Notes under the pieces: model-generated
Database searches by the model: none
What the model was told of the DNA's origin: nothing
Seen by the model: the letters and a program-made list of their open reading frames with translations, nothing else
Shown here: positions 10,707 through 18,518 of the stretch, piece after piece
How positions within the stretch are numbered: position 1 is the first letter of the stretch
How the letters are laid out: the number at the start of each line of letters is the position of its first letter
NCBI GenBank assembly: GCA_007745835.1
Contig: CP036424.1
Span: forward strand, 3,149,968-3,213,967
Length of the DNA: 64,000 bases
Source: Planctomycetes bacterium MalM25
GTDB taxonomy: Bacteria; Planctomycetota; Planctomycetia; Pirellulales; Lacipirellulaceae
Direction: 5' to 3'
Translations under genes and position numbers: made by a program

Positions 10707-12026
10707 CTACTCGCTTTGCACGCCGCTTCCCAGGCAGTAGAGGTGCTCTTGCCGGTTGTCGCCCTCCCACGACGCGACGCGCAGGTAGAGCCGGCCGCCG
10801 CACAACGCGGGCGAGGCCAGGGTCTCTTCGCCGAGTCGGTTGCTGGCGACCTCGTCGTACTTCTCGGCCGTCGCGCGGAAGACGAGCATCTCGCCCGACG
10901 CTTTCTGCGCGTAGATCCGATCGTCGCAGAGTATCGGCGAAGCGCTGAACGACCCGCCGACGCGCTGCTTCCACCGCTCTTCGCCCGTCAAGCAGTCCCA
11001 GCAGTAGATGATCCCCTTGTCGCTGGTCCCGTACAGTTCATTGCCGACCACCAAGAGAGACGGTTCGTAGATCTTCGTCCGGTTGCTCCACAGGACCTCC
11101 CCGGAACCATCGGCCCGCACCGCGAGGGTCTGCCGGCCCGGGTGACCGCCGCTGGCGAAGACCAGGTTGTCGCTCCAGACCATCGTGCCGCAAGTCGCTT
11201 CGGAGGTCCCTCGACAGGACCAGTTCTCCTCGCCGGTCGCCGGGTCGTAGCTGACGATCTGGTCGTCTCCGCTGATGAGCAGCTGGTCGCTTCCCGCGAC
11301 CCGGGCGACCACCGGCGACGAGTAGGTGCTGCTCATCGACCGCTTCTTGCGCCAAGCGATATCACCCGTCTCACGGCCGACGGCCGCGAGGTACCCGCCC
11401 CCCCAGTTGTCTGCGGCGAAGATGACGTAGGGGCCGTGCAACGCCGGCGACGGGGCGTAGCCGAACTTGGAACTGAACGCGCCGAGCTCCTTCTGCCACA
11501 CGATCTCCCCTTCGAGGTCCACCGCCGAGGCGATGATCGAATCGGAATTGAGGTGCGCGATGTAGACCCGCTCGCCATCGCACACGACGGTGCCGTTGGC
11601 GTCGGTCGCTTTCTGATGGACATCGCGGGCGGCGGGGAACCCGCCCTCGTGCAGCGTCGTGCGCCAGAGCTCCTCGCCCGTCGCCCGATCGTACGCCACG
11701 ACCAGTTGCCGTTCTTCGCTCTCCTCGGCGGTGCTCAGGAAGATCAGGTCGCCGACCACCACGGGCGAAGCGTGGCCGCGGCCCGGGACGGGCACCTTCC
11801 ACACGACGTTCTCGGTCTCCGACCAGCTGCTGGGAGGTGGTGGTGAGGCTGTCTCCCCGTTCCGCATCGGACCACGCCACCCGGGCCAGTCATCCGCCCC
11901 CGGCTCGTAGGCCGCCAGAACCGAGGGGGCGCCCGACACCTGAATCTCTTCCACCGCAACCGAACGGCCGCAGCCCGAACAAGCGAGACCGGCGACGAAC
12001 AGCAAGGTCGTGGAACGGATGGTCAT
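10707..12026 (-). CDS. PQQ-like beta-propeller lipoprotein-type secreted protein
   Basis: I placed the start at ATG 12026 (MTIRSTTLLFVAGLACSGCG), which gives a signal sequence ending at an SGC that may be a lipobox. The 439-residue product then shows WPGWRGPMRNGE, a conserved opening of planctomycete PQQ-repeat proteins, and repeated blades of the type VVAYDRATGEELWRT, AVDLEGEIVWQKEL, AVGRETGDIAWRK and SYDPATGEENWS. These are typical of the eight-bladed fold shared by BamB and quinoprotein dehydrogenases. No dehydrogenase catalytic Asp or heme motif is evident, so it is probably a non-enzymatic or uncharacterised relative. The upstream in-frame start at 12140 was rejected because it precedes the signal peptide by 38 non-hydrophobic residues. 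Confidence 0.88.
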   Translation of the reverse strand: MTIRSTTLLFVAGLACSGCGRSVAVEEIQVSGAPSVLAAYEPGADDWPGWRGPMRNGETASPPPPSSWSETENVVWKVPVPGRGHASPVVVGDLIFLSTAEESEERQLVVAYDRATGEELWRTTLHEGGFPAARDVHQKATDANGTVVCDGERVYIAHLNSDSIIASAVDLEGEIVWQKELGAFSSKFGYAPSPALHGPYVIFAADNWGGGYLAAVGRETGDIAWRKKRSMSSTYSSPVVARVAGSDQLLISGDDQIVSYDPATGEENWSCRGTSEATCGTMVWSDNLVFASGGHPGRQTLAVRADGSGEVLWSNRTKIYEPSLLVVGNELYGTSDKGIIYCWDCLTGEERWKQRVGGSFSASPILCDDRIYAQKASGEMLVFRATAEKYDEVASNRLGEETLASPALCGGRLYLRVASWEGDNRQEHLYCLGSGVQSE

Positions 12027-12217
12027 GCGATCTCGACTCGTTTGAGGAAGGTTCAACTCAGTAACCCTGCTGGCGGCACAGGGCGCCGCCGGATCTTGCG
12101 ATTCTCTCACGCGACGAGCGGAACGCCACGCCGCCGCCAAGGGCCGCCCGGAGTCATCCAGCGTCCCATCCGCTATCGTAGGGGCTGACGCGTTTCAATA
12201 AGTGATGGTTTCTCACG

Positions 12218-13075
12218 ATGGCGACCCGATTGATCTTCGGCTGCGGCTACCTCGGACGCCGCGTCGCGCAGCGCTGGGCGGCGGCGGGCGACACGGTTTT
12301 CGCGGCGACTCGCAGCGAGGCGACCGGGAGGGCGTTCGCCGAACAGGGGCTCCAACCACGGATCGCCGACGTGACGCGGCCCGAGTCGCTGACCGACCTG
12401 CCAGCCGTGGACACGCTGGTGTACGCCGTCGGCTACGACCGGTCCGCCGAGCCGAGCATCCACGAGGTCTACGCCGAGGGGCTGCGGAACGTGCTGGCGG
12501 CGGCTTCAACTAGCGTACAGCGAGCGATCTACATCAGCACCACGGGTGTCTACGGCGATGCGGGGGGCGATTGGGTCCACGAACAGACCCCCTCTGCCCC
12601 GGCACGCGACGGCGGCAAGGCGTCGCTCGCGGCGGAGCGGGTCCTGGCCGAGAGCGCGTGGGGCGACCGCTCCGTGGCGCTGCGGATGGCCGGGCTCTAC
12701 GGCCCCGACCGGATCCCCTATCTCAAGCAACTGAGGGCGGGAGAGCCGATCGCGGCCCCCAGCGAGGGTTGGCTCAACCTGATCCACATCGACGACGCGG
12801 CGACCGCCGTGCTGGCCTCCGCCGAGGCGAGCGACCCGCCCCCGCTGGTCAACGTGAGCGATGGCGCCCCGCCACAACGGGGGGATTACTACGCCGAGGT
12901 CGCCCGGCAGATTGGGGCCCCGCCCCCCCGCTTCGTCGAGCCGGCCGCCGACTCGCCCCGGGCGGCCCGGGCGGCGGCGAACAAGCGGGTCGGAAACAGG
13001 CTGCTGGTCGAGCGATTGGGCGTTTCCCTGGCTTATCCGACTTATCGGGAAGGCGTTGCGGCGGCGTTGGGATAA
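12218..13075 (+). CDS. NAD(P)-dependent epimerase/dehydratase-like SDR protein
   Basis: The 285-residue protein has a Rossmann nucleotide-binding motif at the extreme N-terminus (FGCGYLGRR, residues 7-15), then [13 protein letters not shown] and [10 protein letters not shown]. These match the atypical SDRs of the YeeZ type, which are often annotated as NAD-dependent epimerases. The usual catalytic YxxxK is not clear in the expected place ([12 protein letters not shown]), so catalysis is uncertain. It is transcribed away from the PQQ-propeller gene, with 191 bp between the two starts, and lies 79 bp upstream of the metallo-beta-lactamase-fold gene on the same strand. Confidence 0.88.
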   Translation: MATRLIFGCGYLGRRVAQRWAAAGDTVFAATRSEATGRAFAEQGLQPRIADVTRPESLTDLPAVDTLVYAVGYDRSAEPSIHEVYAEGLRNVLAAASTSVQRAIYISTTGVYGDAGGDWVHEQTPSAPARDGGKASLAAERVLAESAWGDRSVALRMAGLYGPDRIPYLKQLRAGEPIAAPSEGWLNLIHIDDAATAVLASAEASDPPPLVNVSDGAPPQRGDYYAEVARQIGAPPPRFVEPAADSPRAARAAANKRVGNRLLVERLGVSLAYPTYREGVAAALG

Positions 13076-13154
13076 CGGTTGGTTGCGGGAGAGGACCGGC
13101 CGTCCGTATGATTTGTCCTCCAGCCGCTGCCGATTCCCCCTGCCCCGCCTGAAG

Positions 13155-13937
13155 ATGCTGTCGCGTACGCCCCTATTCCCGAACGTCATCGAGCTGAACC
13201 ACCAGGCCCGCCGGCGGGTGACGTGCAGCGTTTACCTGATCTACGACGAGTCGGCGTGGACGCTGATCGACATCGGCTACGAGGACGCCGTCGACGAGGT
13301 GCTGGAACTCATCCGGCAGCTCGATTTCCCGTTCAGCAAGTGCGCTGGGCTCATCGGCTCGCACGCCGACGTCGATCACGTGCAGGGCCTCGCCAAGGCG
13401 AAGCAGATCCTCAAGACCGACGTCATCTGCCACCCGATCGCCGCCAAGAAGCTCGAAGCGGGCGACCGGATCGCCACCTTCGCCCACATCGAGGCGCTCG
13501 GCATCGACCTGCCGATGCCCCCGATGAAGTGCGAGCGGCGGGTCACCGACGGCGACAAGATCCAGGTCGGCGGCCTCGAATTGGAGGTCTGGCACACACC
13601 GGGGCACACCGACGGGCAGCTCTCGTTCCGGATGGGCGACCTGCTCTTCTCGGGCGACAACCTGTTCCGTGACGGCTCCGTCGGCGTGATCGACGCCCAC
13701 CACGGCAGCAGCATCCCCGACTTCATCAAGTCGCTCGAGCGGATCCGCGACTCGGACGTGAAATGGCTGCTGCCCAGCCACGGGCCCGTCTTCCGCAAGG
13801 AGAACGCCGTCGTGCAAGCGACGATCGACCGGCTGACAGGGTACCTGCAGCTGGCCGACTTCGGCCCCTGCGCCACGGGCTGGCCCCTCATGCGTGAGTG
13901 GGAAGCCGAGCTGGTCGAAGGCAAGACGCCCGAGTGA
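13155..13937 (+). CDS. Metallo-beta-lactamase-fold hydrolase
   Basis: The 260-residue protein starts at ATG 13155 ([20 protein letters not shown]). It contains the metal-binding motif SHADVDH (residues 69-75), [20 protein letters not shown] with the third His, FSGDNLF with the bridging Asp, and LLPSHGPV with the last His. This is the glyoxalase II/MBL-like group of hydrolases. The substrate cannot be told from the sequence. An earlier in-frame start at 12861 would overlap the SDR gene in another frame and is unlikely. It is followed after 119 bp by the thioredoxin-fold gene. Confidence 0.92.
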   Translation: MLSRTPLFPNVIELNHQARRRVTCSVYLIYDESAWTLIDIGYEDAVDEVLELIRQLDFPFSKCAGLIGSHADVDHVQGLAKAKQILKTDVICHPIAAKKLEAGDRIATFAHIEALGIDLPMPPMKCERRVTDGDKIQVGGLELEVWHTPGHTDGQLSFRMGDLLFSGDNLFRDGSVGVIDAHHGSSIPDFIKSLERIRDSDVKWLLPSHGPVFRKENAVVQATIDRLTGYLQLADFGPCATGWPLMREWEAELVEGKTPE

Positions 13938-14056
13938 CGCCCCCACCGGGCCGCAACTCGGGTTACAATCCAGACAGCACACGAGCCCCCCACTGGCGGC
14001 CCTCGGAACGGCCGCCCGCGGAGTCCTACTCCCCTCCTCAGCTCAGGAACAGAGGC

Positions 14057-15079
14057 ATGTCCCGTCTGGCCCCCCGCGTCGCCGGCTTGGCGGCGGTGTT
14101 CGCCCTTGGCGCTTCGGCCGCGTTGGCCCAGGGCTACGACTCCGAAGACGAAACGATCACGCTGCCGAGCGACCCCCGGCTGTGGCACAACTCGCCCCCG
14201 TTGTCGCTCGACTCGCTCGAAGGGAAAGGCGTCGTCTTCTACTTCTTCGAAGAAGAAAGCCCCGCCGTCGCGCAGCAGTGGCCCTCCCTGCTCGCCCAGG
14301 CCAAGACGTACGAGGGGAAGCCGATCCTCTTTGTCGGGGTGAACTCGGGTTCGGATCCTCGGGTGCTCAAACGCTACCTAGCCAGCTACCGCGTGAACTG
14401 GCCCGTGATCCACGACTACGACAGGTCGCTCGAGAGCGCCATGGGGCTGCCCAAGCTCTCGACCGCCACGAACGTCTTCGCGGTGACCTACCTCTCGGGA
14501 GAGGGCACGCGGGGCGACGGCAAGGGCGCCGACTTCGCCGCCACGGCCGAGGCGGCCCTCAAAGGGGCTTCGTGGAAGGTCGATCCCGCCGCCATCCCCC
14601 GCCCCCTGATGTCGGCGTGGCGGGACGTTGAACTGGGCGATTACAAGAGACCGGCCCGGGCACTGAACCGCGCCGCCAAGACGAAGGACGAAAGCGAGAA
14701 AACGGCCGCCGACCAGCTGCTCTCGGTCATCGAAAAGGAGGCCACGGCGGTCGCCACCCAGGCGGCCGAAGCGCTCAAGTCGAACGACAACTGGGCCGCC
14801 TACAAGCACCTGGACACCATGCTGCAACGCTTCGACGGCTACGAGTTCCCCATCCTGGAACGCGCCGAGACGAAGCACGATGAACTCGCCAAGACCGACC
14901 CCATCAAAGACGAACTCTCCGCCGCCAAGCTGCTCAACAAGGCGGTCGCGACCGGATCGAAGGGAACCCCCAGCGCCGTGAAGCGGGCCAAGGGCGTGCT
15001 GCGACGGCTCATCGCCGACCACCCCTCCTCCGAAGCGGCCGCGAAGGCGCAAGAGTACCTCGCCACGCTAGACGGCTGA
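14057..15079 (+). CDS. Secreted thioredoxin-fold protein lacking the CxxC motif
   Basis: The product is 340 residues from ATG 14057, with a signal peptide ending ASAALAQ. Residues about 45-160 look like a TlpA/AhpC-type thioredoxin fold (GVVFYFFEEESPAVAQQWPS, ILFVGVNSGSD, YRVNWPVIHDYD). At the position where TlpA has WCxxC there is FEEESPA, so no redox Cys pair exists and normal thiol chemistry is unlikely. The second half is helical, charged and Lys/Ala-rich, with a TPR-like end (AKGVLRRLIADHPSSEAAAK). The role may be structural (inference). It has its own strong terminator downstream. Confidence 0.82.
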   Translation: MSRLAPRVAGLAAVFALGASAALAQGYDSEDETITLPSDPRLWHNSPPLSLDSLEGKGVVFYFFEEESPAVAQQWPSLLAQAKTYEGKPILFVGVNSGSDPRVLKRYLASYRVNWPVIHDYDRSLESAMGLPKLSTATNVFAVTYLSGEGTRGDGKGADFAATAEAALKGASWKVDPAAIPRPLMSAWRDVELGDYKRPARALNRAAKTKDESEKTAADQLLSVIEKEATAVATQAAEALKSNDNWAAYKHLDTMLQRFDGYEFPILERAETKHDELAKTDPIKDELSAAKLLNKAVATGSKGTPSAVKRAKGVLRRLIADHPSSEAAAKAQEYLATLDG

Positions 15080-15102
15080 GGCGAGCTTCCCCACCGAGAA
15101 CG

Positions 15103-15140
15103 AAAAAAGAGCCCCGCGTCATTCGGCGCGGGGCTCTTTT
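15103..15140 (+). terminator. Bidirectional-looking rho-independent terminator
   Basis: An 11-bp stem (AGAGCCCCGCG and its complement) with an eight-base loop is followed by TTTT and preceded by AAAAAA. It sits 23 bp after the stop of the thioredoxin-fold gene, so it ends that transcript. The A tract on the other side could also end minus-strand transcription from the convergent gene at 15376. Confidence 0.85.
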
Positions 15141-15162
15141 GTTTGCTTGCGCGCGTCACGTC

Positions 15163-15252
15163 TTGTAGGAGGCGTCACCGACGCCGATTCCGCTCGGTCA
15201 GCTCGCGACGGCTAACAGCACGTGATCGGCGTCGGAGACGCCTCTTATTACA
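15163..15252 (-). repeat. Family-1 palindromic element, copy A (inverted orientation)
   Basis: The ends are TGTAGGAGGCGTC-type inverted arms around a variable core of about 45 bases. The whole copy can fold into one long imperfect hairpin. Core comparison (ACCG-TATCGG and TAGCCG on the other strand) shows that copy A lies in the opposite orientation to copies B-E. It sits between two convergent genes. It has no open frame. Confidence 0.85.
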
Positions 15253-15275
15253 GGTCGGCTCAGACAACAGCATCA

Positions 15276-15402
15276 GCGGGCTTCAAAACACGTCGAGCAC
15301 GAAGTGGTGGCCCGAGTGCGGCGTTGCTAGGCGGCTCGGCTTGGCTCACACCAAGACCTCGCTCGCACGCGGGCTTCAAAACACGTCGAGCACGAAGTGG
15401 TG
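15276..15402. repeat. 34-bp direct repeat of a gene 3' end
   Basis: A 34-base stretch at 15276-15309 is repeated exactly at 15369-15402, 93 bases on. The second copy holds the real 3' end (codons for HHFVLDVF and the stop) of the minus-strand secreted-protein gene. The first is a free-standing copy of that tail. Similarity continues with small differences for about nine bases on one side. The spacing is a multiple of three, fitting a small tandem duplication or a stop-proximal rearrangement. Confidence 0.85.
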
Positions 15403-15696
15403 CCCGGAGTGGAACTTGCGCGAGCTCGGATAGTAGTTGTGCCAGCGCTTGTTGTAGACCGGGATCCGCATCTCGGGCGGATAGCGGTGGTACAGGCTGT
15501 CGGCGCTGCGATAGTACTCGCTGCCCCAGTAGTTCTGCGGGTAATAGACGTACGGGTAGTGGTAGAAGCGTTCCCAGTCGGTGCTGGTGTACGAACCACT
15601 GAACTGCCGGCCGTACCCGTTCTGGGCCTCGGCCTGGCTGCCGAACGTCGCCAGGGCGGCCGTCACCACGGCCGCGCACATGAGCTTGCGGATCAT
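15376..15696 (-). CDS. Short secreted Tyr/His-rich protein, 106 aa
   Basis: A clear signal peptide (MIRKLMCAAVVTAALATF, likely cleaved after QAEA) precedes an 80-residue mature domain rich in Tyr, His and Arg: FYHYPYVYYPQNYWG, LYHRYPPEMRIPVYNKRWHN and a closing HHFVLDVF. I recall this pattern as conserved in planctomycetes, but have no function for it. It has no cysteine in the mature part and no anchor, so it is probably periplasmic. The last codons are duplicated just downstream (see repeat). Confidence 0.82.
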   Translation of the reverse strand: MIRKLMCAAVVTAALATFGSQAEAQNGYGRQFSGSYTSTDWERFYHYPYVYYPQNYWGSEYYRSADSLYHRYPPEMRIPVYNKRWHNYYPSSRKFHSGHHFVLDVF

Positions 15697-15956
15697 CTCT
15701 CGTATTCCCCCCCGGAAGCGACGTCGGGCGTCGCGTGATTCGGACCGCTACGCACCGCGTGCGGCTCCGTCAAAGGGATGATCGGCCGCCCGCACAGCCC
15801 GCATTGAGAGAAAAACCGGCGTGACCCGAACTCGCCACCCACGGGTGGGAGGCTACGCCTCGGTGGGCCAACGCCTATAGACTGTTGCTTCCGAGGCCCG
15901 ATATCGGGCTCGCCCCTCCCCGCTTCCCGCCCCCACCGATCCCCGCCCCGCCCGCT

Positions 15957-17027
15957 ATGGCCGACCCGCAGCAAGCCCGTTCCGTCGTTGAATCGTTCCC
16001 CGATCCCGAGACCGGCCGCCCCCTGGGGACGCTCGACCAGGTCCGCGCGGTCGAGGCCGACGGCGAGGGCGTGCGCGTCGAGATCGGCCTCACCAGCTGG
16101 GCCGCGCCCCTGCGCGACGAGACCCTCGCCGCGCTGCGCGACAAGCTGGTGAGCGAGTGCGGTCTCGACACAAGCCAATGCCACGTGGAGGCGACCACCC
16201 ACGACCGCCCCGCTGAGAAGCTGGGGCAAATAGGTTTAACAGCGAAGAGCGTGATCGCCGTCGGCAGCGGCAAGGGGGGCGTTGGCAAGAGCACCATCGC
16301 GGCGTCGATCGCCATGGGCCTCCGCAACGCGGGCAGCAAGGTCGGCCTGATGGACGCGGACGTCTACGGACCGAGCGTGCCCCACCTGTTCGATATCCAA
16401 GAGAAGCCGACCGCCGTCGAGAAGCGGCTGCAACCGATCGAGAAGGACGGCCTCCGCTTCATGAGCATGGGGCTGCTGGTCCCCGCCGACCAAGCGGTCG
16501 TGTGGCGTGGCCCGATGCTGCACGGCGCCGTCACGCAGATGCTGCGCGACACCGACTGGGGCGACCTCGACTACCTCATCATCGACATGCCGCCGGGCAC
16601 GGGCGACATCGCGCTGACGCTATCACAGCTGCTGCCGCTCACCGGCTCGGTCGTCGTCTGCACGCCTCAGGACGTCGCGCTCATCGACGCGGTCAAGGCG
16701 ATCGCCATGTTCCGCAAGGTGAAGATCCCGGTTCTGGGAGTCGTCGAGAACATGAGCTACTTCCTCTGCCCGGACAACGGCGTGCGTTACGACATCTTCG
16801 GCAACGGGGGCGCCAAGGCGAAGGCGCAGGAGATGGGCGTGCCCTTCCTCGGCGAAGCGCCAATCAACATCGACCTCCGCCGCCGCGGCGACGACGGCCG
16901 CATGGCGACCGCCTACGACGACCCGGCGATCGCCGACCACCTGTGGGAGATCACCCGGGGCGTGGTGCGGCAGACGATCGCCGCGCGGGGCGGCAAGCCG
17001 ACGACGCCCTCGCTGCCGGTGCTCTGA
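15957..17027 (+). CDS. apbC: Mrp/ApbC/NBP35-type iron-sulfur carrier ATPase
   Basis: The 356-residue product has an N-terminal DUF59/MIP18-like domain (residues about 1-95) and a P-loop ATPase with the deviant Walker A GKGGVGKS. DADVYGPSVPHLF, DYLIIDMPPGTGD and VVENMSYFLCPDNG follow. Mrp proteins bind and transfer Fe-S clusters. The usual C-terminal CxxC pair that holds the bridging cluster is not complete here: only one Cys (in FLCPDNG) is present. I chose ATG 15957, where the DUF59 part starts, rather than the proline-rich upstream start. Confidence 0.93.
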   Translation: MADPQQARSVVESFPDPETGRPLGTLDQVRAVEADGEGVRVEIGLTSWAAPLRDETLAALRDKLVSECGLDTSQCHVEATTHDRPAEKLGQIGLTAKSVIAVGSGKGGVGKSTIAASIAMGLRNAGSKVGLMDADVYGPSVPHLFDIQEKPTAVEKRLQPIEKDGLRFMSMGLLVPADQAVVWRGPMLHGAVTQMLRDTDWGDLDYLIIDMPPGTGDIALTLSQLLPLTGSVVVCTPQDVALIDAVKAIAMFRKVKIPVLGVVENMSYFLCPDNGVRYDIFGNGGAKAKAQEMGVPFLGEAPINIDLRRRGDDGRMATAYDDPAIADHLWEITRGVVRQTIAARGGKPTTPSLPVL

Positions 17028-17087
17028 GCCCCGCGCGGGAGGGCCCGCCCAAAGCCTATTTTTTCAGGGCTTTCGGGCCGCTAGCAT

Positions 17088-17125
17088 AAAAAAGCCGTGC
17101 GATCCCGAGGGATCGCACGGCTTTT
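17088..17125. terminator. Bidirectional rho-independent terminator
   Basis: A perfect 13-bp stem (GCCGTGCGATCCC with its complement) around a GA turn has AAAAAA on the left and TTTT on the right. It lies between apbC on the plus strand and the Lys-rich gene on the minus strand, which converge here. It can therefore end both transcripts. Confidence 0.9.
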
Positions 17126-17152
17126 CGTCATGATCGTTGTGAAGGTTGGGGC

Positions 17153-17455
17153 TCAGCGCTTCTTCTTGCGACGAACCTTCTTCTTGGCCTTCTTCTTGGC
17201 CGCCTTCTTCTTCACCTTCTTCTTGGCGACTTTCTTCTTCGCCTTCTTCTTGGTGGTCTTCTTCTTTTTGGCGGTCTTCTTCTTGGCCTTCTTTTTGGCC
17301 TTCTTCTTCTTGGTGGTCTTCTTCTTCGCGGCCTTCTTCTTCACCTTCTTCTTCTTGGTGGTCTTCTTCTTGGCCGCCTTCTTCTTGACCTTGCGCTTCA
17401 CTTTCTTCTTGGCCACCTTCTTCTTGGCCACCTTCTTCTTCTTCTTTTTCGCCAC
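17153..17455 (-). CDS. Lysine-rich histone-H1-like DNA-binding protein, 100 aa
   Basis: Almost the whole protein consists of Lys with Ala, Val, Thr and Arg, in short repeated units such as AAKKKTTKKKK and AKKKVAKKK. This matches the C-terminal tails of histone H1 and the bacterial Hc1/AlgP-like proteins, which bind DNA and condense it. That role is inferred from composition. An AGGAGG ribosome-binding site at 17462-17467 stands six bases before GTG 17455, so this start is better than the TTG at 17470, which would lie on the binding site itself. The gene is a nearly pure purine/pyrimidine strand-asymmetric tract. It has its own upstream region and a shared terminator. Confidence 0.8.
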   Translation of the reverse strand: MAKKKKKKVAKKKVAKKKVKRKVKKKAAKKKTTKKKKVKKKAAKKKTTKKKKAKKKAKKKTAKKKKTTKKKAKKKVAKKKVKKKAAKKKAKKKVRRKKKR

Positions 17456-17831
17456 GTTCTTCCTCCTCAAAACGAGTCGCGGTGATCGAGCGGCTGCGCA
17501 GACAAGGTTTGGGCAGCTCTCATCACCCGCATTGAAACGAGCCGCTCTTCCGCAGCGACTCTACGCAACCGACTGAGCCTGCGATCACAACGCCGTCCGG
17601 TTGGCTTCGTCGCGATGGATGACGACAACGCAGAACGTTGAGACCCTCCATGCGACTCAGCAAACCGGGCAAGTCACTGCGTTCGCGTTGACCTTATCGG
17701 CTGCACCTGCGTTGCTACTGTAAGCATTACTCCAAGCGCCGCAACACGTTTTTCGAAAAACCTAGCGCGAATCTTCCGCGCTCATCGCTTCTATGCGCGC
17801 TCAACAACGTTGCTCGAGCGCTCGAAGCGCG
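17456..17831. other. Gene-free spacer upstream of the lysine-rich gene
   Basis: This 376-bp spacer separates two minus-strand genes. It is less GC-rich than its neighbours and has no convincing open frame. A perfect 14-bp palindrome (GTTTTTCGAAAAAC) lies at 17748-17761 and could be an operator or a weak terminator for the site-2 protease operon. The promoter of the lysine-rich gene should be here, but I see no strong -35/-10 pair. Confidence 0.5.
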
Positions 17832-18512
17832 TCACCAACCGCCGCGCGACGCGCGGTACTGTTGCAACGTCTCGTAGCTTTGGTAAGCGAGCATGCCGAA
17901 GAGCGCCGCGTTCCATAACGAACGCGTGATCACGAAGAGAACAACACCAACCAACGCGGCGCAAAGCATTGAAACCCATAAAGATACGCGGATTCCGGTC
18001 GCGGGCGGCATCAGCACCGTGAACAGCTCACGCGCGACGCGACCACCATCGAGCGGCCAGATCGGAGCCAAGTTGATGACGCCCCACGCGATGTTGATCA
18101 GCAGCAGAGCGTTCAAGAAGAACGCACCAAGCCGCGCGTTCGGGGGTCCAACGAACTCGAGCGCTGCCCAAACCATGCCCGCTAAAAAAAATCCGGCAAA
18201 TGGTCCCGCTAAAGAGATCAAAACCTGCCGCCACCACCCGTCATGCACTCCCGGCGCCGAAGCCAACCCGCCGAAAGCGTACAGCGTGATCGAAGGACGC
18301 CCGCCGAACGCGCGCTGCACGAAGGCGTGCCCCAACTCGTGAACCACGATCGAAACGAGCACCGCCGCGACGAAGACGACCGCGCCGTCGAGCGGGTACT
18401 GGCTCGCCAAGAAGAGCGCCACCACCCAAAAGAAGGGCGTGATCCGCACCGGGATGCCGAAGAGCTGGAAGCTCAGGTCGTAAGGCGAGGGCGCCGAGCT
18501 GGCGAAGAGCAT
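17832..18512 (-). CDS. Site-2 protease family intramembrane metalloprotease
   Basis: The 226-residue polytopic protein has the zinc motif HELGH (residues 58-62) inside a hydrophobic helix and NLAPIWPLDGG (147-157), which supplies the third zinc ligand Asp. These define the M50 (SpoIVFB-like) intramembrane protease family. Four to six membrane segments are visible. The substrate is unknown. It starts six bases after the lpxB stop codon, so both are likely one transcript, though I know of no functional link. There is no PDZ or CBS domain, so this is the short version. Confidence 0.92.
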   Translation of the reverse strand: MLFASSAPSPYDLSFQLFGIPVRITPFFWVVALFLASQYPLDGAVVFVAAVLVSIVVHELGHAFVQRAFGGRPSITLYAFGGLASAPGVHDGWWRQVLISLAGPFAGFFLAGMVWAALEFVGPPNARLGAFFLNALLLINIAWGVINLAPIWPLDGGRVARELFTVLMPPATGIRVSLWVSMLCAALVGVVLFVITRSLWNAALFGMLAYQSYETLQQYRASRGGW

Positions 18513-18518
18513 CGCGGA

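Noticed and set aside
17153-17470. Reading the lysine-rich gene as a simple low-complexity repeat without coding role
   Set aside because: A good AGGAGG site, a GTG start, an uninterrupted frame and a flanking terminator all favour a real gene.
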